Below are positions 8,281 through 18,108 of a stretch of 35,091 nt of DNA, piece after piece. Source of the DNA: Xenococcus sp. MO_188.B8. GTDB lineage: Bacteria; Cyanobacteriota; Cyanobacteriia; Cyanobacteriales; Xenococcaceae. The notes beneath the pieces are model-generated. The model saw only the letters and a list, made by a program, of their open reading frames with translations, was not told the origin of the DNA and made no database searches. The position numbers and the translations under genes are program-made. Location of the stretch: NCBI GenBank assembly GCA_030065615.1, contig JASJDR010000042.1, positions 1-35,091 on the forward strand, read 5' to 3'. Position 1 is the first letter of the stretch, and each line of letters starts with the position of its first letter.

Positions 8281-8940
8281 TTAACTCAAATTATTTTTGG
8301 CTTCTTGAGCAACTTGCGCCATCTCATCGTTTGCTAACTGTCGCAGAACAGTTTGAGCTTGTTCCCCCCCCAATCTACCTAAAGCTTGCACAAGACGATA
8401 TCTTATTTGCCAATCTTCATGATTCGCAAAAGGAATTAGTAACTCAATGGCACGTTGATCTCCCAATTCTCCCAAGGAGCCAATAGCTGCCGTTTGCAGT
8501 AAATTAACGTTTGAGTTTAATGCTTCTTCTAGCAGTTCGAATCCTCGGGGTTCTCCCAGTTCTCCTAGAGTAGCAATAATACTAAATTGTACTAACCATT
8601 CTGAAGTTTGATGATAAACTTGCGCCAGATCATCGTAGGCTTCAGTAAGTTTTAATCCCCCAATAGCATCAGCTGCCGCAGCTTGGACATCAGGTTCAGG
8701 ATCGTTAAATAAGCGATCGCGTAATAATTTTAAAGCCAATTCTAAATTCTCTGTCCCCAAGACATCAAGTTGACTCACCGCAGCATAACGCACTCTCGTG
8801 TTCATATCCTTGACCAAAGGCAAGATTAGTCTAAAAGCTTCTGCTTTATCAATGGTTCGTAATTGATTTAATCCCCTAATGCGATCGCCATGATTAAGGG
8901 AATTAAGCAAAATTATAGTCGATTCTAAAGGGTTACTCAT
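8281..8940 (-). CDS. nblB: HEAT-repeat protein, NblB-like (phycobilisome degradation/lyase-like)
   Basis: A 219-aa all-helical protein made of five or six HEAT-like (PBS-lyase type) repeats, for example TRVRYAAVSQLDVLG, PDVQAAAADAIGGLK, LLQTAAIGSLGELGDQRAI and WQIRYRLVQALGRLGGEQA. Length and the continuous repeat pattern fit NblB, a relative of phycobilin lyases needed for phycobilisome breakdown or chlorophyll-related acclimation in cyanobacteria. CpcE-type lyase subunits are longer and usually paired with a CpcF partner or phycobiliprotein genes, which are absent here. It starts with ATG at 8940 and is encoded divergently from the prohibitin gene, 96 bases away. Confidence 0.7.
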   Translation of the reverse strand: MSNPLESTIILLNSLNHGDRIRGLNQLRTIDKAEAFRLILPLVKDMNTRVRYAAVSQLDVLGTENLELALKLLRDRLFNDPEPDVQAAAADAIGGLKLTEAYDDLAQVYHQTSEWLVQFSIIATLGELGEPRGFELLEEALNSNVNLLQTAAIGSLGELGDQRAIELLIPFANHEDWQIRYRLVQALGRLGGEQAQTVLRQLANDEMAQVAQEAKNNLS

Positions 8941-9036
8941 TAAGATTTTAGGAAATGTTAATTGTTTACTTTAGGTAATTGTGGTCACAAGTAGTTACAT
9001 TTTATATGTCGGTATAAATTTGGAGATCATTAAAAA

Positions 9037-9876
9037 TTGAATAGTCAATCACCTCAAGGGATATTTTCCATTCTCGGTGGGGCAATAATCGCCTTACTGG
9101 TTCTGCTCGCTTTTAACTGTTTTATTATAATAAATCCTGGTCAAGCTGGGGTTCTTAGCATTTTAGGAGAAGCAAAAGATCCACCCTTACTAGAAGGACT
9201 ACATTTTCGTCCACCTTTCATTTCTTTTGTCGATGTTTACGATGTTACTGTTCAAAAATTTGAAGTTCCCGCAGAAAGTTTAACCAAAGACTTGCAAGAT
9301 TTAAACGCCAGATTTGCAATTAACTTCCGTCTCGATCCCCAAGTAATTGTGGATATCCGGCGGAAACAAGGAACTTTAGAGAATATTGTTGCCAAAATCA
9401 TTGCACCCCAAACACAAGAATCTTTTAAAATTGCCGCAGCTTTAAGAAACGTCGAAGAAGCAATTACGAAAAGAAATGAATTAAAAGAAGATTTTGATAA
9501 TGCGCTAAGTTCTCGTTTAGAAAAATACGGCATTATCGTCCTCGATACCAGCGTTGTCGATCTTAGTTTCTCTCCTCAATTTGCCAGAGCAGTAGAAGAA
9601 AAACAAATTGCTGAACAAAAAGCCCGCAAAGCTGTTTATATTGCCAATGAAGCGGAACAAAAAGCTTTAGCGGAAATCAACCGCGCCAAAGGTAAAGCAG
9701 AAGCTCAAAGATTACTAGCAGAAACCCTGAAAGCTCAAGGTGGTCAATTGGTACTCGAAAAAGAAGCGATTGAAGCTTGGCGAGAAGGAGGCTCACAAGT
9801 GCCCAAAGTACTCGTTATGAGTGGTGAAGGTGCTTCTAGTCTTCCTTTTTTATTAAATTTTGAAGACCTAGAATAA
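9037..9876 (+). CDS. Prohibitin-type SPFH/Band 7 membrane protein
   Basis: A 279-aa protein. One membrane helix occupies about residues 10-33 (ILGGAIIALLVLLAFNCFI). It is followed by the SPFH domain (GEAKDPPLLEGLHFRPPF, VPAESLTKDLQDLNARFAINFRL), then a coiled coil rich in Ala, Glu and Lys (KQIAEQKARKAVYIANEAEQKALAEINRAKGKAEAQ, about 190-230). Prohibitins form large membrane rings that scaffold or regulate AAA proteases and membrane quality control. The start is TTG at 9037, with GGAG about 12 bases upstream; no ATG gives the full membrane helix. The gene converges on pilC, with a strong hairpin between them. Confidence 0.88.
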   Translation: MNSQSPQGIFSILGGAIIALLVLLAFNCFIIINPGQAGVLSILGEAKDPPLLEGLHFRPPFISFVDVYDVTVQKFEVPAESLTKDLQDLNARFAINFRLDPQVIVDIRRKQGTLENIVAKIIAPQTQESFKIAAALRNVEEAITKRNELKEDFDNALSSRLEKYGIIVLDTSVVDLSFSPQFARAVEEKQIAEQKARKAVYIANEAEQKALAEINRAKGKAEAQRLLAETLKAQGGQLVLEKEAIEAWREGGSQVPKVLVMSGEGASSLPFLLNFEDLE

Positions 9877-9931
9877 TCCTGAGTTTTTGGCTAATGGCTA
9901 AAAATCAATCATTAGCTATTAGTTAAAAAAA

Positions 9932-9975
9932 CCCATCCTAGATACTAAATTTTTTATTTCAGCATCTAAGATGGG
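9932..9975. terminator. Bidirectional terminator between prohibitin and pilC
   Basis: CCCATCCTAGAT (9932-9943) pairs with ATCTAAGATGGG (9964-9975) with one mismatch. An A-run precedes the stem and AAAAATTTT follows it, so the hairpin can end transcription from both converging genes. Confidence 0.75.
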
Positions 9976-10007
9976 AAAAATTTTAGGAATTAAATACTAA
10001 ATATTAA

Positions 10008-11222
10008 TTAACCCAATTGATCAAAAATTGAGAACATTGGTAAATACATCGACAGCAAAATTGTCCCTACCATTACGGCAATACCTACCATCATAATTGG
10101 TTCAAGCATACTTGTCAGAGCTTTAACAGCTTGCTCCACTTCATCCTCATAGAAATCGGCTACCTTAGACATCATCGAGTCCAATTCTCCAGTTTCTTCG
10201 CCAATACTAATCATTTGAATTGCCAGAGGGGGAAAAACATTTTCTTTTTGAATTGCCAGAGAAATCATGCCTCCCTGTTGAATATCACTTTTAGCCGATT
10301 GTATAGCATTAACAATAACTTGATTGCTAATCGTGTTACAAACAATGTCAAAACAGTTTAATACAGGGACTCCCGAACGGGTGAGCACACCGAAAATACG
10401 ACAAAAACGAGCTACTGCTGATTTTTGATTTAAATCCCCCAATAAAGGCATTTTGAGCATAAAAGAATCAATTTGCAATCTTCCCATGGGAGTTTTGTAA
10501 TAGGTTTTAAAAGCAAAAATGATGCCCATAATTGCGACTATCGGAATTATTGCTTTCCAACTTCTGAGAGTTTTACTTAGTCCTACCATAAAAGCAGTTA
10601 AAGCTGGAAGTTCAGCCCCCAAGGAATCAAAAATCCCTGAAAATACGGGAATCAAGAAAATTGTCATTCCCAAAAAAGCTACTACGGCAAAAAATCCTAC
10701 TGTCATCGGATAAGTCATAGCAGATTTGATTTGATTTTGTAATTTGGCGATGTCTTCGAGTAATCGAGAAAGACGCTCCAATACCTCATCTAAAACCCCG
10801 CCAGCTTCTCCGGCTTCAACCATATTGACATAGAGGTCGTCAAAACATTCAGGATATTTTGCCATAGCTTCTGACAAACTGATACCTTGTTGAACATCGG
10901 CACTAATGCCAATTAAGGCTTTTTTGAGTTTAGGGTTCCCTGCTTGATCCGACAAAATACCCAAACATCTGACAATAGCTACGCCAGCATTCACCATCAC
11001 GGAAAATTGGCGAGAAAAAACGGCTTTATCTTTAACTTTGACTTTAGTAAGAGCCAATTCCAATTGAGATAAATCTAAATCTAGAGCTGATTTAGTAACA
11101 TTGCCTACCGCAATATATCTATTAGACAAAATACTACGGGCTTGTTCTGGTGATTCAGCTTCTACTTTCTCTTTAAAGACTTTACCCGACTTGTCTCTAA
11201 CTTTAGCGATGTATACAGTCAT
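10008..11222 (-). CDS. pilC: Type IV pilus inner-membrane platform protein PilC
   Basis: A 404-aa protein with two T2SF (GspF/PilC) domains in tandem, at about residues 65-190 and 270-392. Each holds the family pattern FSRQFSVMVNAGVxIxxCL, then GGVLDEVLERLSxLLE or GELDSMMSKVADFYE. Membrane helices lie at about 170-195, 222-245 and 370-395. PilC sits in the cytoplasmic membrane and couples the PilB and PilT motors to pilin assembly and removal. Length is normal for the family. It is the last gene of pilB-pilT-pilC, 69 bases after pilT, and ends at the bidirectional terminator near 9950. Confidence 0.95.
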   Translation of the reverse strand: MTVYIAKVRDKSGKVFKEKVEAESPEQARSILSNRYIAVGNVTKSALDLDLSQLELALTKVKVKDKAVFSRQFSVMVNAGVAIVRCLGILSDQAGNPKLKKALIGISADVQQGISLSEAMAKYPECFDDLYVNMVEAGEAGGVLDEVLERLSRLLEDIAKLQNQIKSAMTYPMTVGFFAVVAFLGMTIFLIPVFSGIFDSLGAELPALTAFMVGLSKTLRSWKAIIPIVAIMGIIFAFKTYYKTPMGRLQIDSFMLKMPLLGDLNQKSAVARFCRIFGVLTRSGVPVLNCFDIVCNTISNQVIVNAIQSAKSDIQQGGMISLAIQKENVFPPLAIQMISIGEETGELDSMMSKVADFYEDEVEQAVKALTSMLEPIMMVGIAVMVGTILLSMYLPMFSIFDQLG

Positions 11223-11291
11223 GGATTCACGATGTTTTACTTACAGCAAAATTGATTATTTAAGATTGTTGATCACTTCAGAAAACCATTA

Positions 11292-12401
11292 TTATCTACG
11301 GCTTCTTGCCTTGTTAGTTCCCATGGACATTGCTCCAGCAACCAGACGTTGCAGCTCGTCTGGTTTACTACTTTTCCCGATACCTTCTTCGATATCAATA
11401 ACTCCAGTTTTGACTAAATTAGCTAATGCCTGTTCCATAGTTTGCATCCCTAATTTAGCTCCTGTTTGAATTGCCGAATAAACTTGAGCTGCTTTGCCTT
11501 CTCGAATCAAATTTGCGATCGCTGGTGTGACAATCATAATCTCTTGAGCCATTGACCGTCCAAATTCTCCAGGCTTGGGATTTTTCTTTTTCGCTAGAGT
11601 CTGACTAAATACCGCAATCAAGGAGTTAGAAAGCATGGCTCTAATTTGCGCTTGTTCTGCGGCAGGAAAGACATCAATCATTCTGTCTACCGTCCCTGAA
11701 GCTGAACTGGTATGGAGAGTACCAAAAACTAAATGTCCTGTTTCTGCTGCCGAGATTGCCAAGGAGATCGTTTCGAGATCCCGCATTTCCCCCACCAGGA
11801 TAATGTCTGGATCTTCCCGCAATGCGCCCTTGAGTGCATTGGCAAAGCTTTTAGTATCTTCTCCCTTTTGTCGCTGGTGAAAGAGACTTTTGAGATTAGG
11901 AAATACATATTCAATCGGATCTTCTACGGTTAAAATATGTTCGGCTCTGGTGCGATTAATCAGATCTAGCATAGCCGCTAGGGTAGTTGTTTTTCCTGAG
12001 CCAGTAGGTCCAGTTACCAAAATTAAACCTTTGGGTCGATGGGTCATTTCCCGCACGATTTCTGGCAATCCCAACTGATCAAAATTGGGAATTTTTGAGG
12101 ACAAAGCTCGCAAACAGGCGGCATAACAACCCCGCTCTTTGTAAACATTGACCCGAAAACGGGCTAACCCCTTAACTCCATAGGAACAGTCTAGCTCCCA
12201 ATTTTGCTCCAAATCCTTTCTTTGAGTATTGTTGAGCATACTGAATATGAGTCTTTGACATTCAGGAGGAGTAAGGTCATCGCCAATCGGAGTTAGTTTG
12301 CCACTAATGCGGAAATAAACAGGTGCGCTAGCTTGAATATGCATATCAGAGCCCCCCATTTCCACCAGTTGCTCCATCAAATCCTCAATCATCATTTCCA
12401 T
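11292..12401 (-). CDS. pilT: Type IV pilus retraction ATPase PilT
   Basis: A 369-aa hexameric ATPase. Walker A is GPTGSGKTTT at about residues 131-140. The Asp box is at HILTVEDPIEYVF, Walker B at EDPDIILVGEMRD and the His box at ETGHLVFGTLHTSSA. The C-terminal AIRAMLSNSLIAVFSQTL is close to the AIRxxL retraction motif of PilT. The protein pulls pili back by disassembling pilins into the membrane and drives twitching and DNA uptake. The ATG at 12401 is preceded by AGGGGG 9 bases upstream. It lies 57 bases after pilB and 69 before pilC in one operon. Confidence 0.96.
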   Translation of the reverse strand: MEMMIEDLMEQLVEMGGSDMHIQASAPVYFRISGKLTPIGDDLTPPECQRLIFSMLNNTQRKDLEQNWELDCSYGVKGLARFRVNVYKERGCYAACLRALSSKIPNFDQLGLPEIVREMTHRPKGLILVTGPTGSGKTTTLAAMLDLINRTRAEHILTVEDPIEYVFPNLKSLFHQRQKGEDTKSFANALKGALREDPDIILVGEMRDLETISLAISAAETGHLVFGTLHTSSASGTVDRMIDVFPAAEQAQIRAMLSNSLIAVFSQTLAKKKNPKPGEFGRSMAQEIMIVTPAIANLIREGKAAQVYSAIQTGAKLGMQTMEQALANLVKTGVIDIEEGIGKSSKPDELQRLVAGAMSMGTNKARSRR

Positions 12402-12458
12402 AATTTCTAACCCCCTAAAATATATTTATTAGCCTATTTAATTAAAGGTAAATATTGT

Positions 12459-14483
12459 CTAATCACTAAAACGAGATGTCATACAGTAGGGACAATCTAA
12501 CCATTCAGGTTTTAATTGAGCATCACAAGTTCGACAGATTAAACCACTCTTTCGTTTAGCTTTTAATTCTGCTTCGAGTCCTGAATCAGTAAATGTGACC
12601 CGTTCAACTTCTTCTAGAGTAGTATGACCTTCTTTCACCAAGTCGAGACTATAAGCCAAGATAGTAATCATGCCTTCTTCCACTGCTGCTTCTTTAATTT
12701 GATCTCCATTTGCCCCAGAGTTAATTAACTCCTGAATTTTCTCCGAGGTTTTCATGACTTCGTAAACGCCGACTCGACCTTTATAGCCACCACCGCCACA
12801 TTTAGGACAGAGAGTTCCTTTCCTTTTAGCCTCTGCTTTTTGCTCCTGGTCTAAAGTCTTTGCTTTGTAAAAAGTAACTTCCTCGTTATTAGCAGCTGAT
12901 AAGCCAAATCTAGCCAGTTCTTCATGGGTCGGATGATAGGCAATCCGACATTCACTACAAACTCGACGCATCAGTCTTTGCGCTAAGACTCCCACTAAAG
13001 AACCAGCAATCATAAAAGGCTCGATTCCCATTTCATCGAGTCGGGAGATCGAGCCAGCCGCATCATTAGTATGCAGGGTAGTTAAGACTAGGTGACCGGT
13101 CATTGCCGCTTCTACCGCTGTTTTTGCTGTTTCGGGATCTCTAGTTTCCCCCACCAGTATCACATCAGGATCTTGTCGCAGGAAAGCCCGTAAAATCGAG
13201 GCAAAATCCATCCCTTTTTCGCGAATAACCTGTACTTGAGTAATCCCATCTAGAGAATATTCAATCGGGTCTTCAGCGGTACTGATATTTACTCCAGGAT
13301 TATTTCTTTCTGCCAAAACTGAGTAGAGAGTCGTTGATTTACCAGAACCTGTTGGTCCTGTTACCAAGATTAAGCCGAAGGGACGTTGTGCCATGTCCCG
13401 AACTAATTCTAAACTAGGCTGATGGGTAATTAATTTATCTAAACCTAATTGAGTCGCCGAGTTATCTAAAATCCGCAAACAGACTTTTTCCCCATAACGA
13501 CTAGGCAAACTACTAACCCGAAAGTCAACTTTTCTGCCCTGAAACATCCGCCGAATTTTACCATCTTGGGGGAGCCGTTTCTCAGCAATATCCAAATCTG
13601 CCATAATCTTGAAACGAGCTACTACCGCAGGAATGATCTTTTTGGGCATCGGATCGAAAGCCGGCTGTAATACTCCATCCTTACGATAACGTACTCTTAG
13701 AAACTCTTCTTGGGGTTCGACGTGAATGTCAGAAACCCCATCCTGTAGACCTTTGGCGAGAATTTTATTTACTAGATTAATGATCGGTGCTCCTTGTGCC
13801 TCATTGACCGCTCCTAAATCATCTGCACCTTCTTCCTCAGATTCTTCGAGATTAAAATCAAGATTATCTAAATCTAAGGAGACATCAACATTAACTGTGT
13901 CTTTTTTGCGAGGAGATTTTTCTTTTTTAACTTCCTCGTCTAGATATTGATCGATGAGTTTTTGATAATCTGCTTGCGTAATGACAATTCTCTGTAACTC
14001 AATTCCTTTCGGTCTGAGAATTCGATTGAGATCGTCTTGAGCTTCTAAGTTTTCCGGATCCACCATCGCCACAACCAAAGCAGGTGGGTCTTCCTTTTTT
14101 TCTATCGGGATGATTCGGTAACGACGGCATAAATCTAAAGGAATTATGGTATTGATTAAAGCTCTTGCTTGATCGGTATTAAGTTCCTCAATTTCTAGAT
14201 CTAAGGAGGCAACACCATAAAGTACTTTGAGTTCAAAGAGATGATGTTTTTTGTACTGGCGTAATAAATCTGGCGGCAGGGCATCTCCAGTAACAGATTC
14301 TAGGATGTCAACTAGCGATTGTCCTGTTTTGCGACTTTCTAACAGTGCTTTTTGCATCTGTTCGCCGTTGACAAAACCTTGTTCAACTAATTTATTACCA
14401 AAAGGAGAAAAATAATTACGTAACGCGATCGCCTTAGTTCGCTTAGATTTACTCTTAGAATTAGAAGATGAAGAATAACTCAT
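12459..14483 (-). CDS. pilB: Type IV pilus assembly ATPase PilB
   Basis: A 674-aa ATPase. The N-terminal MshEN (GspE N-terminal) domain spans about residues 25-190, followed by an acidic linker (DLDNLDFNLEESEEEGADD). The ATPase core carries Walker A GPTGSGKSTT at about 376-385, the Asp box STAEDPIEY, Walker B DPDVILVGETRD and the His box MTGHLVLTTLHTNDA. The GspE-type zinc site is present (CSEC ... CPKC). The extreme C-terminus adds a second double-CxxC ribbon (CRTC ... CPYC). PilB powers pilus extension from the cytoplasmic face. It heads the operon and is divergent from grpE across 313 bases. Confidence 0.96.
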   Translation of the reverse strand: MSYSSSSNSKSKSKRTKAIALRNYFSPFGNKLVEQGFVNGEQMQKALLESRKTGQSLVDILESVTGDALPPDLLRQYKKHHLFELKVLYGVASLDLEIEELNTDQARALINTIIPLDLCRRYRIIPIEKKEDPPALVVAMVDPENLEAQDDLNRILRPKGIELQRIVITQADYQKLIDQYLDEEVKKEKSPRKKDTVNVDVSLDLDNLDFNLEESEEEGADDLGAVNEAQGAPIINLVNKILAKGLQDGVSDIHVEPQEEFLRVRYRKDGVLQPAFDPMPKKIIPAVVARFKIMADLDIAEKRLPQDGKIRRMFQGRKVDFRVSSLPSRYGEKVCLRILDNSATQLGLDKLITHQPSLELVRDMAQRPFGLILVTGPTGSGKSTTLYSVLAERNNPGVNISTAEDPIEYSLDGITQVQVIREKGMDFASILRAFLRQDPDVILVGETRDPETAKTAVEAAMTGHLVLTTLHTNDAAGSISRLDEMGIEPFMIAGSLVGVLAQRLMRRVCSECRIAYHPTHEELARFGLSAANNEEVTFYKAKTLDQEQKAEAKRKGTLCPKCGGGGYKGRVGVYEVMKTSEKIQELINSGANGDQIKEAAVEEGMITILAYSLDLVKEGHTTLEEVERVTFTDSGLEAELKAKRKSGLICRTCDAQLKPEWLDCPYCMTSRFSD

Positions 14484-14796
14484 AAAATAATCAATAAAGA
14501 TCTCCCGATATTACCCAGTGTTCCCGAAAGTTTTGCTAAAATACCAAGTCTGGTAATAAAAATATTCTTAGTAAAAACAAAAAAAGCTGTGATTGACGAG
14601 GGAACCCAGGCCGAAAAAAGAGGTGCTGGGATGGAAAGGGTATTTTATCTAAGGTTTATCTAATTAGACCTAAGATTAAATGTAATCCCCCCATTCCCTC
14701 CAAGAGAGGGAAAGTATAAGTTTGACGAAATGTTACATTAGGTTAGCGGTAATCAATATCCTAAAATCATAATTTGTAGTTCCATCACAAAATGTT
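14484..14796. other. Intergenic region between pilB and grpE, 313 bases
   Basis: Holds the divergent promoters of the pil operon and the grpE-dnaK operon, although no box can be assigned with certainty. A 7-bp hairpin TTCCCTC-caaga-GAGGGAA occupies 14694-14712. I looked for the CIRCE element (TTAGCACTC-N9-GAGTGCTAA) and saw none. Confidence 0.5.
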
Positions 14797-15618
14797 ATGA
14801 GTGACGACCAAAAGCAGCAAGCAAAAACCATTGAAGAACAAGAAACTATTTCCCTTGAATCGGAAATGGCAGACGGTAATGCCGTATCGTCAGACAAACC
14901 AGTCGGAGAAATAGCAGAAGAAGTTGCCGAGTCTCAGTCTGAGATTCCAGAACTCCCAGAGCTTTCAGAAATTCCTGACATCCCAGAAGAAGTCGAGGTG
15001 TTATCCCCAGAACCAGAGACTACGACCGAAACAGAATCTGAAAATGAACAGATTATTGCTGCTTTACAGCAGGAAAACGCTAATCTTAAAAAGCTCTTCG
15101 ATGAACAGGTTCAACAAGCAAATAATATCAAGTCTCAATATGCAAGGTTGGCTGCTGATTTTGATAACTTCCGCAAAAGAACCATTAAAGAAAAAGAAAA
15201 TCTGGAACAAAAATCTAAAAAGGATATTATCAATAAACTACTTCCTGTAGTAGACAATTTTGAGCGAGCTAGAGTACAGATTAAACCCAGTAATGAGGCC
15301 GAGAAAACAATTCAAAATAGTTACCAAGGAGTTTACAAAACTTTAGTAGATTGTCTAAAGCGCATGGGAGTGTCAGCAATGCGCCCGGAAGGTCAGCAAT
15401 TTGATCCCAATTTCCATGAAGCGATGCTCAGAGAACCCTCTAATGAATACCCTGAAGGTACGGTGATTGAGCAACTTATGCGTGGTTATATGTTAGGAGA
15501 TCAAGTATTACGTCATGCCATGGTGAAAGTTGCTGTTCCTCAAGAACCCGTGATAACCTCGGAAGAGAAACAAGAAATATCGGAAGATTTAGTAGATAAT
15601 GCAGAATCTGTTAGCTAG
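14797..15618 (+). CDS. grpE: Nucleotide exchange factor GrpE
   Basis: A 273-aa protein. The first about 85 residues are acidic and Pro/Glu-rich, probably disordered, and longer than in E. coli GrpE, as is usual in cyanobacteria. A long coiled coil follows (about 88-150), including [15 protein letters not shown]. The C-terminal beta domain begins near [20 protein letters not shown], a clear GrpE signature, and ends with [10 protein letters not shown]. GrpE releases ADP from DnaK. The start ATG has no strong ribosome site. It leads grpE-dnaK-dnaJ. Confidence 0.95.
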   Translation: MSDDQKQQAKTIEEQETISLESEMADGNAVSSDKPVGEIAEEVAESQSEIPELPELSEIPDIPEEVEVLSPEPETTTETESENEQIIAALQQENANLKKLFDEQVQQANNIKSQYARLAADFDNFRKRTIKEKENLEQKSKKDIINKLLPVVDNFERARVQIKPSNEAEKTIQNSYQGVYKTLVDCLKRMGVSAMRPEGQQFDPNFHEAMLREPSNEYPEGTVIEQLMRGYMLGDQVLRHAMVKVAVPQEPVITSEEKQEISEDLVDNAESVS

Positions 15619-15740
15619 GTTTGCGTCATTAACTACGACTTCAGAGAAATTTGGCTATTTTAATCCTAATTAATTTAGTCTAATTCCTTAAATTATTTAA
15701 AAAATTACCCGAAAGTCATTGACATTAATGCCTCAACACT

Positions 15741-17798
15741 ATGGCAAAGGTTATAGGTATCGATTTAGGCACTACAAATAGTTGTGTTTCCGTCCTAGAA
15801 GGGGGGAAACCCATCGTAATTGCTAATTCAGAAGGTGGTCGGACGACTCCCAGTATGGTTGCTTTTGCTAAAGGTAACACCCGTTTAGTGGGTCAACTTG
15901 CCAAAAGACAATCTGTCACTAACGCAGTTAATACGGTCCATAGTATTAAACGTTTTATTGGTCGTCGTTGGGAGGATACGGCAGAAGAGCGATCGCGAGT
16001 GCCCTATAAATGTATTTCTGGTCGCGACAACACTGTTGATATTCACATCCAAGACCGTCAGTATACACCCCAAGAAATCTCAGCCATGATTTTACAAAAA
16101 CTCAAAGCAGACGCCGAGAGTTTCTTGGGAGAAGCAGTTACCCAAGCAGTAATTACCGTCCCGGCATATTTTACCGATGCTCAAAGGCAAGCTACTAAAG
16201 ATTCTGGTACCATAGCAGGTCTAGAAGTAATGCGAATCATTAATGAACCAACGGCTGCGGCATTAGCCTATGGTTTGGATAAACTAGACCGAGAGCAAAA
16301 TATTTTAGTTTTTGACTTGGGGGGAGGTACTTTCGATGTTTCAATCCTGCAACTGGGCAATGGGGTCTTTGAAGTTAAAGCAACATCAGGTAACAATCAG
16401 CTAGGTGGGGACGATTTTGATAATGTCATAGTTCGTTGGATGATTAAGACTTTCGTTGATCAAGAAAATATCAATCTCCAAAACGATAAAATGGCTCTGC
16501 AACGCTTAAGGGAAGCAGCAGAGAAAGCCAAGATTGAACTTTCTAGCGCACCGACAACTTCAATCAACCTCCCTTTTATTACTGCGGATGAAACTGGCCC
16601 CAAACATCTAGAAATGGAGTTGAGTCGAGCCAAATTTGAGGAATTAGCTCGCACACTGATTCAAAAAACCTTAGAACCAGTAGAGCAATCCCTCAAGGAT
16701 GCAGACCTCCAGCCAGATGAGATTGATCGTTTAATTTTAGTGGGAGGCTCGACTCGTATTCCCGCAGTACAAAAAGCGATCCAAACAGTTTTCCCCCAGA
16801 TGCAAGTTGATCGCTCAGTGAATCCCGACGAAGCAGTAGCCTTAGGGGCAGCAATCCAAGGAGGTGTTTTGGGAGGGGAGGTTGACGATCTTCTGCTTTT
16901 AGATGTCACCCCCTTATCTTTGGGAATCGAAACTTTAGGGGAAGTCTTTACCAAAATTATCGAAAAGAATACCACAGTGCCGACTAGTAAATCCCAGGTG
17001 TTTTCTACGGCTGCGGATGGTCAAACTACTGTAGAAATTCACGTTCTTCAAGGAGAACGCGCTATGGCACAGGACAATAAAAGTTTAGGGAAATTTCTCT
17101 TAACAGGAATTCCTGTAGCCCCCAGAGGCGTTCCCCAAATTGAGGTTAGTTTTGAAATAGATGTGAATGGTATTTTACAAGTTACCGCTCAAGATAAAGG
17201 AACTGGAAAACAACAAAATATTACCATTTCTAATACAGGGGGATTAAGTCCGGCAGAAGTTGAAAGAATGCGTCAAGAGGCAGAAAAATATGCCGAACAA
17301 GATAGAAGTCGCATGAGATTAATTGAGATTAGAAATCAAGCAGATAATCTATTCTACAATTACGAATCAACCCTCAATGAACAAGGTAAATTCATCCGTC
17401 AAGAGTTAAAAGTTGAGATCCAAAAACTTAAAAAACAACTTGAGCAAGCCTTCGCTAGTAACAATCAATCTCCCGAAGCGATTCAAAGTCTAGTTGATCA
17501 ATTCCGTCAAAAACTACTACAAGTAGGTTCTGATGTATACCAAAAAGCAACTAGCGGTGGCCCAGGTAATATTGAAGGAACGTTTGAACACTTAGATGAG
17601 ACAATTTCCCATGTGCAATTTGAAACTGAATTTGACCTATCTCAATCAGAGGATTCTCAATCAGAAAATGAAAAGGTTAAAGCCTTAGTAGCTGTTCAGA
17701 ATTCAAATCGGCAAGTGAATTCTATCGATGTTGATAATTACGATGATCCTACAATGATTGATGAGATTGATTTTGAAGATTATGAAGTCGTCGATTAA
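15741..17798 (+). CDS. dnaK: Hsp70 chaperone DnaK
   Basis: A 685-aa chaperone. The nucleotide-binding domain begins [20 protein letters not shown] and carries [14 protein letters not shown] and the [13 protein letters not shown] motif. The substrate-binding domain begins near [17 protein letters not shown], followed by the helical lid. The acidic C-terminal tail ([19 protein letters not shown]) is longer than in E. coli DnaK and lacks the EEVKD ending. It folds nascent and stressed proteins with DnaJ and GrpE. Position after grpE and before dnaJ fits the essential DnaK2 of cyanobacteria; that paralogue assignment is inferred from context. Confidence 0.96.
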   Translation: MAKVIGIDLGTTNSCVSVLEGGKPIVIANSEGGRTTPSMVAFAKGNTRLVGQLAKRQSVTNAVNTVHSIKRFIGRRWEDTAEERSRVPYKCISGRDNTVDIHIQDRQYTPQEISAMILQKLKADAESFLGEAVTQAVITVPAYFTDAQRQATKDSGTIAGLEVMRIINEPTAAALAYGLDKLDREQNILVFDLGGGTFDVSILQLGNGVFEVKATSGNNQLGGDDFDNVIVRWMIKTFVDQENINLQNDKMALQRLREAAEKAKIELSSAPTTSINLPFITADETGPKHLEMELSRAKFEELARTLIQKTLEPVEQSLKDADLQPDEIDRLILVGGSTRIPAVQKAIQTVFPQMQVDRSVNPDEAVALGAAIQGGVLGGEVDDLLLLDVTPLSLGIETLGEVFTKIIEKNTTVPTSKSQVFSTAADGQTTVEIHVLQGERAMAQDNKSLGKFLLTGIPVAPRGVPQIEVSFEIDVNGILQVTAQDKGTGKQQNITISNTGGLSPAEVERMRQEAEKYAEQDRSRMRLIEIRNQADNLFYNYESTLNEQGKFIRQELKVEIQKLKKQLEQAFASNNQSPEAIQSLVDQFRQKLLQVGSDVYQKATSGGPGNIEGTFEHLDETISHVQFETEFDLSQSEDSQSENEKVKALVAVQNSNRQVNSIDVDNYDDPTMIDEIDFEDYEVVD

Positions 17799-18108
17799 AG
17801 TCGCTTCGGATTAGCTACAGGCGTTGCTAGGATAGTGTAAAAGCTTGACTAGAGCCCCTTTTTTTGCTTTCAGTTATCTAGTGCTTTAAGGGGGCTTCCA
17901 GACAAATACGATTAACTAGAAATCCTAATTAATTAATCAAAGCTCTCTTCTTCTCCTAGTGAAATTTCCTCCCCTAGAGCGTCGATTCAGTATTTATAAA
18001 TTACTAGTTTAGACCATGTAGTAATTGTTATTGGGCTTTTATGATCATGATCATTTTTGCTACAGTACCATTAGCACAATACTCAAAAAGTTAAGACAAT
18101 AAGGTTTT
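17799..18108. other. Intergenic region dnaK-dnaJ, 310 bases
   Basis: AGCCCCTT (17853-17860) and AAGGGGGCT (17888-17896) can form an imperfect stem next to a T-run, a weak terminator candidate. A GGCGTTGCT string near 17820 resembles the ends of the repeat at 8089-8225. A 14-base palindrome lies at 18041-18054. The length suggests dnaJ has its own promoter here. Confidence 0.45.
18041..18054. promoter_or_regulatory. 14-base palindrome upstream of dnaJ
   Basis: ATGATCATGATCAT is a perfect palindrome 54 bases before the dnaJ start. Its place fits an operator for the dnaJ-TusA-rsgA operon. No known regulator motif is recognised. Confidence 0.35.

Noticed and set aside
14484..14796. CIRCE heat-shock operator before grpE
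   Set aside because: No TTAGCACTC/GAGTGCTAA pair is visible in the region.
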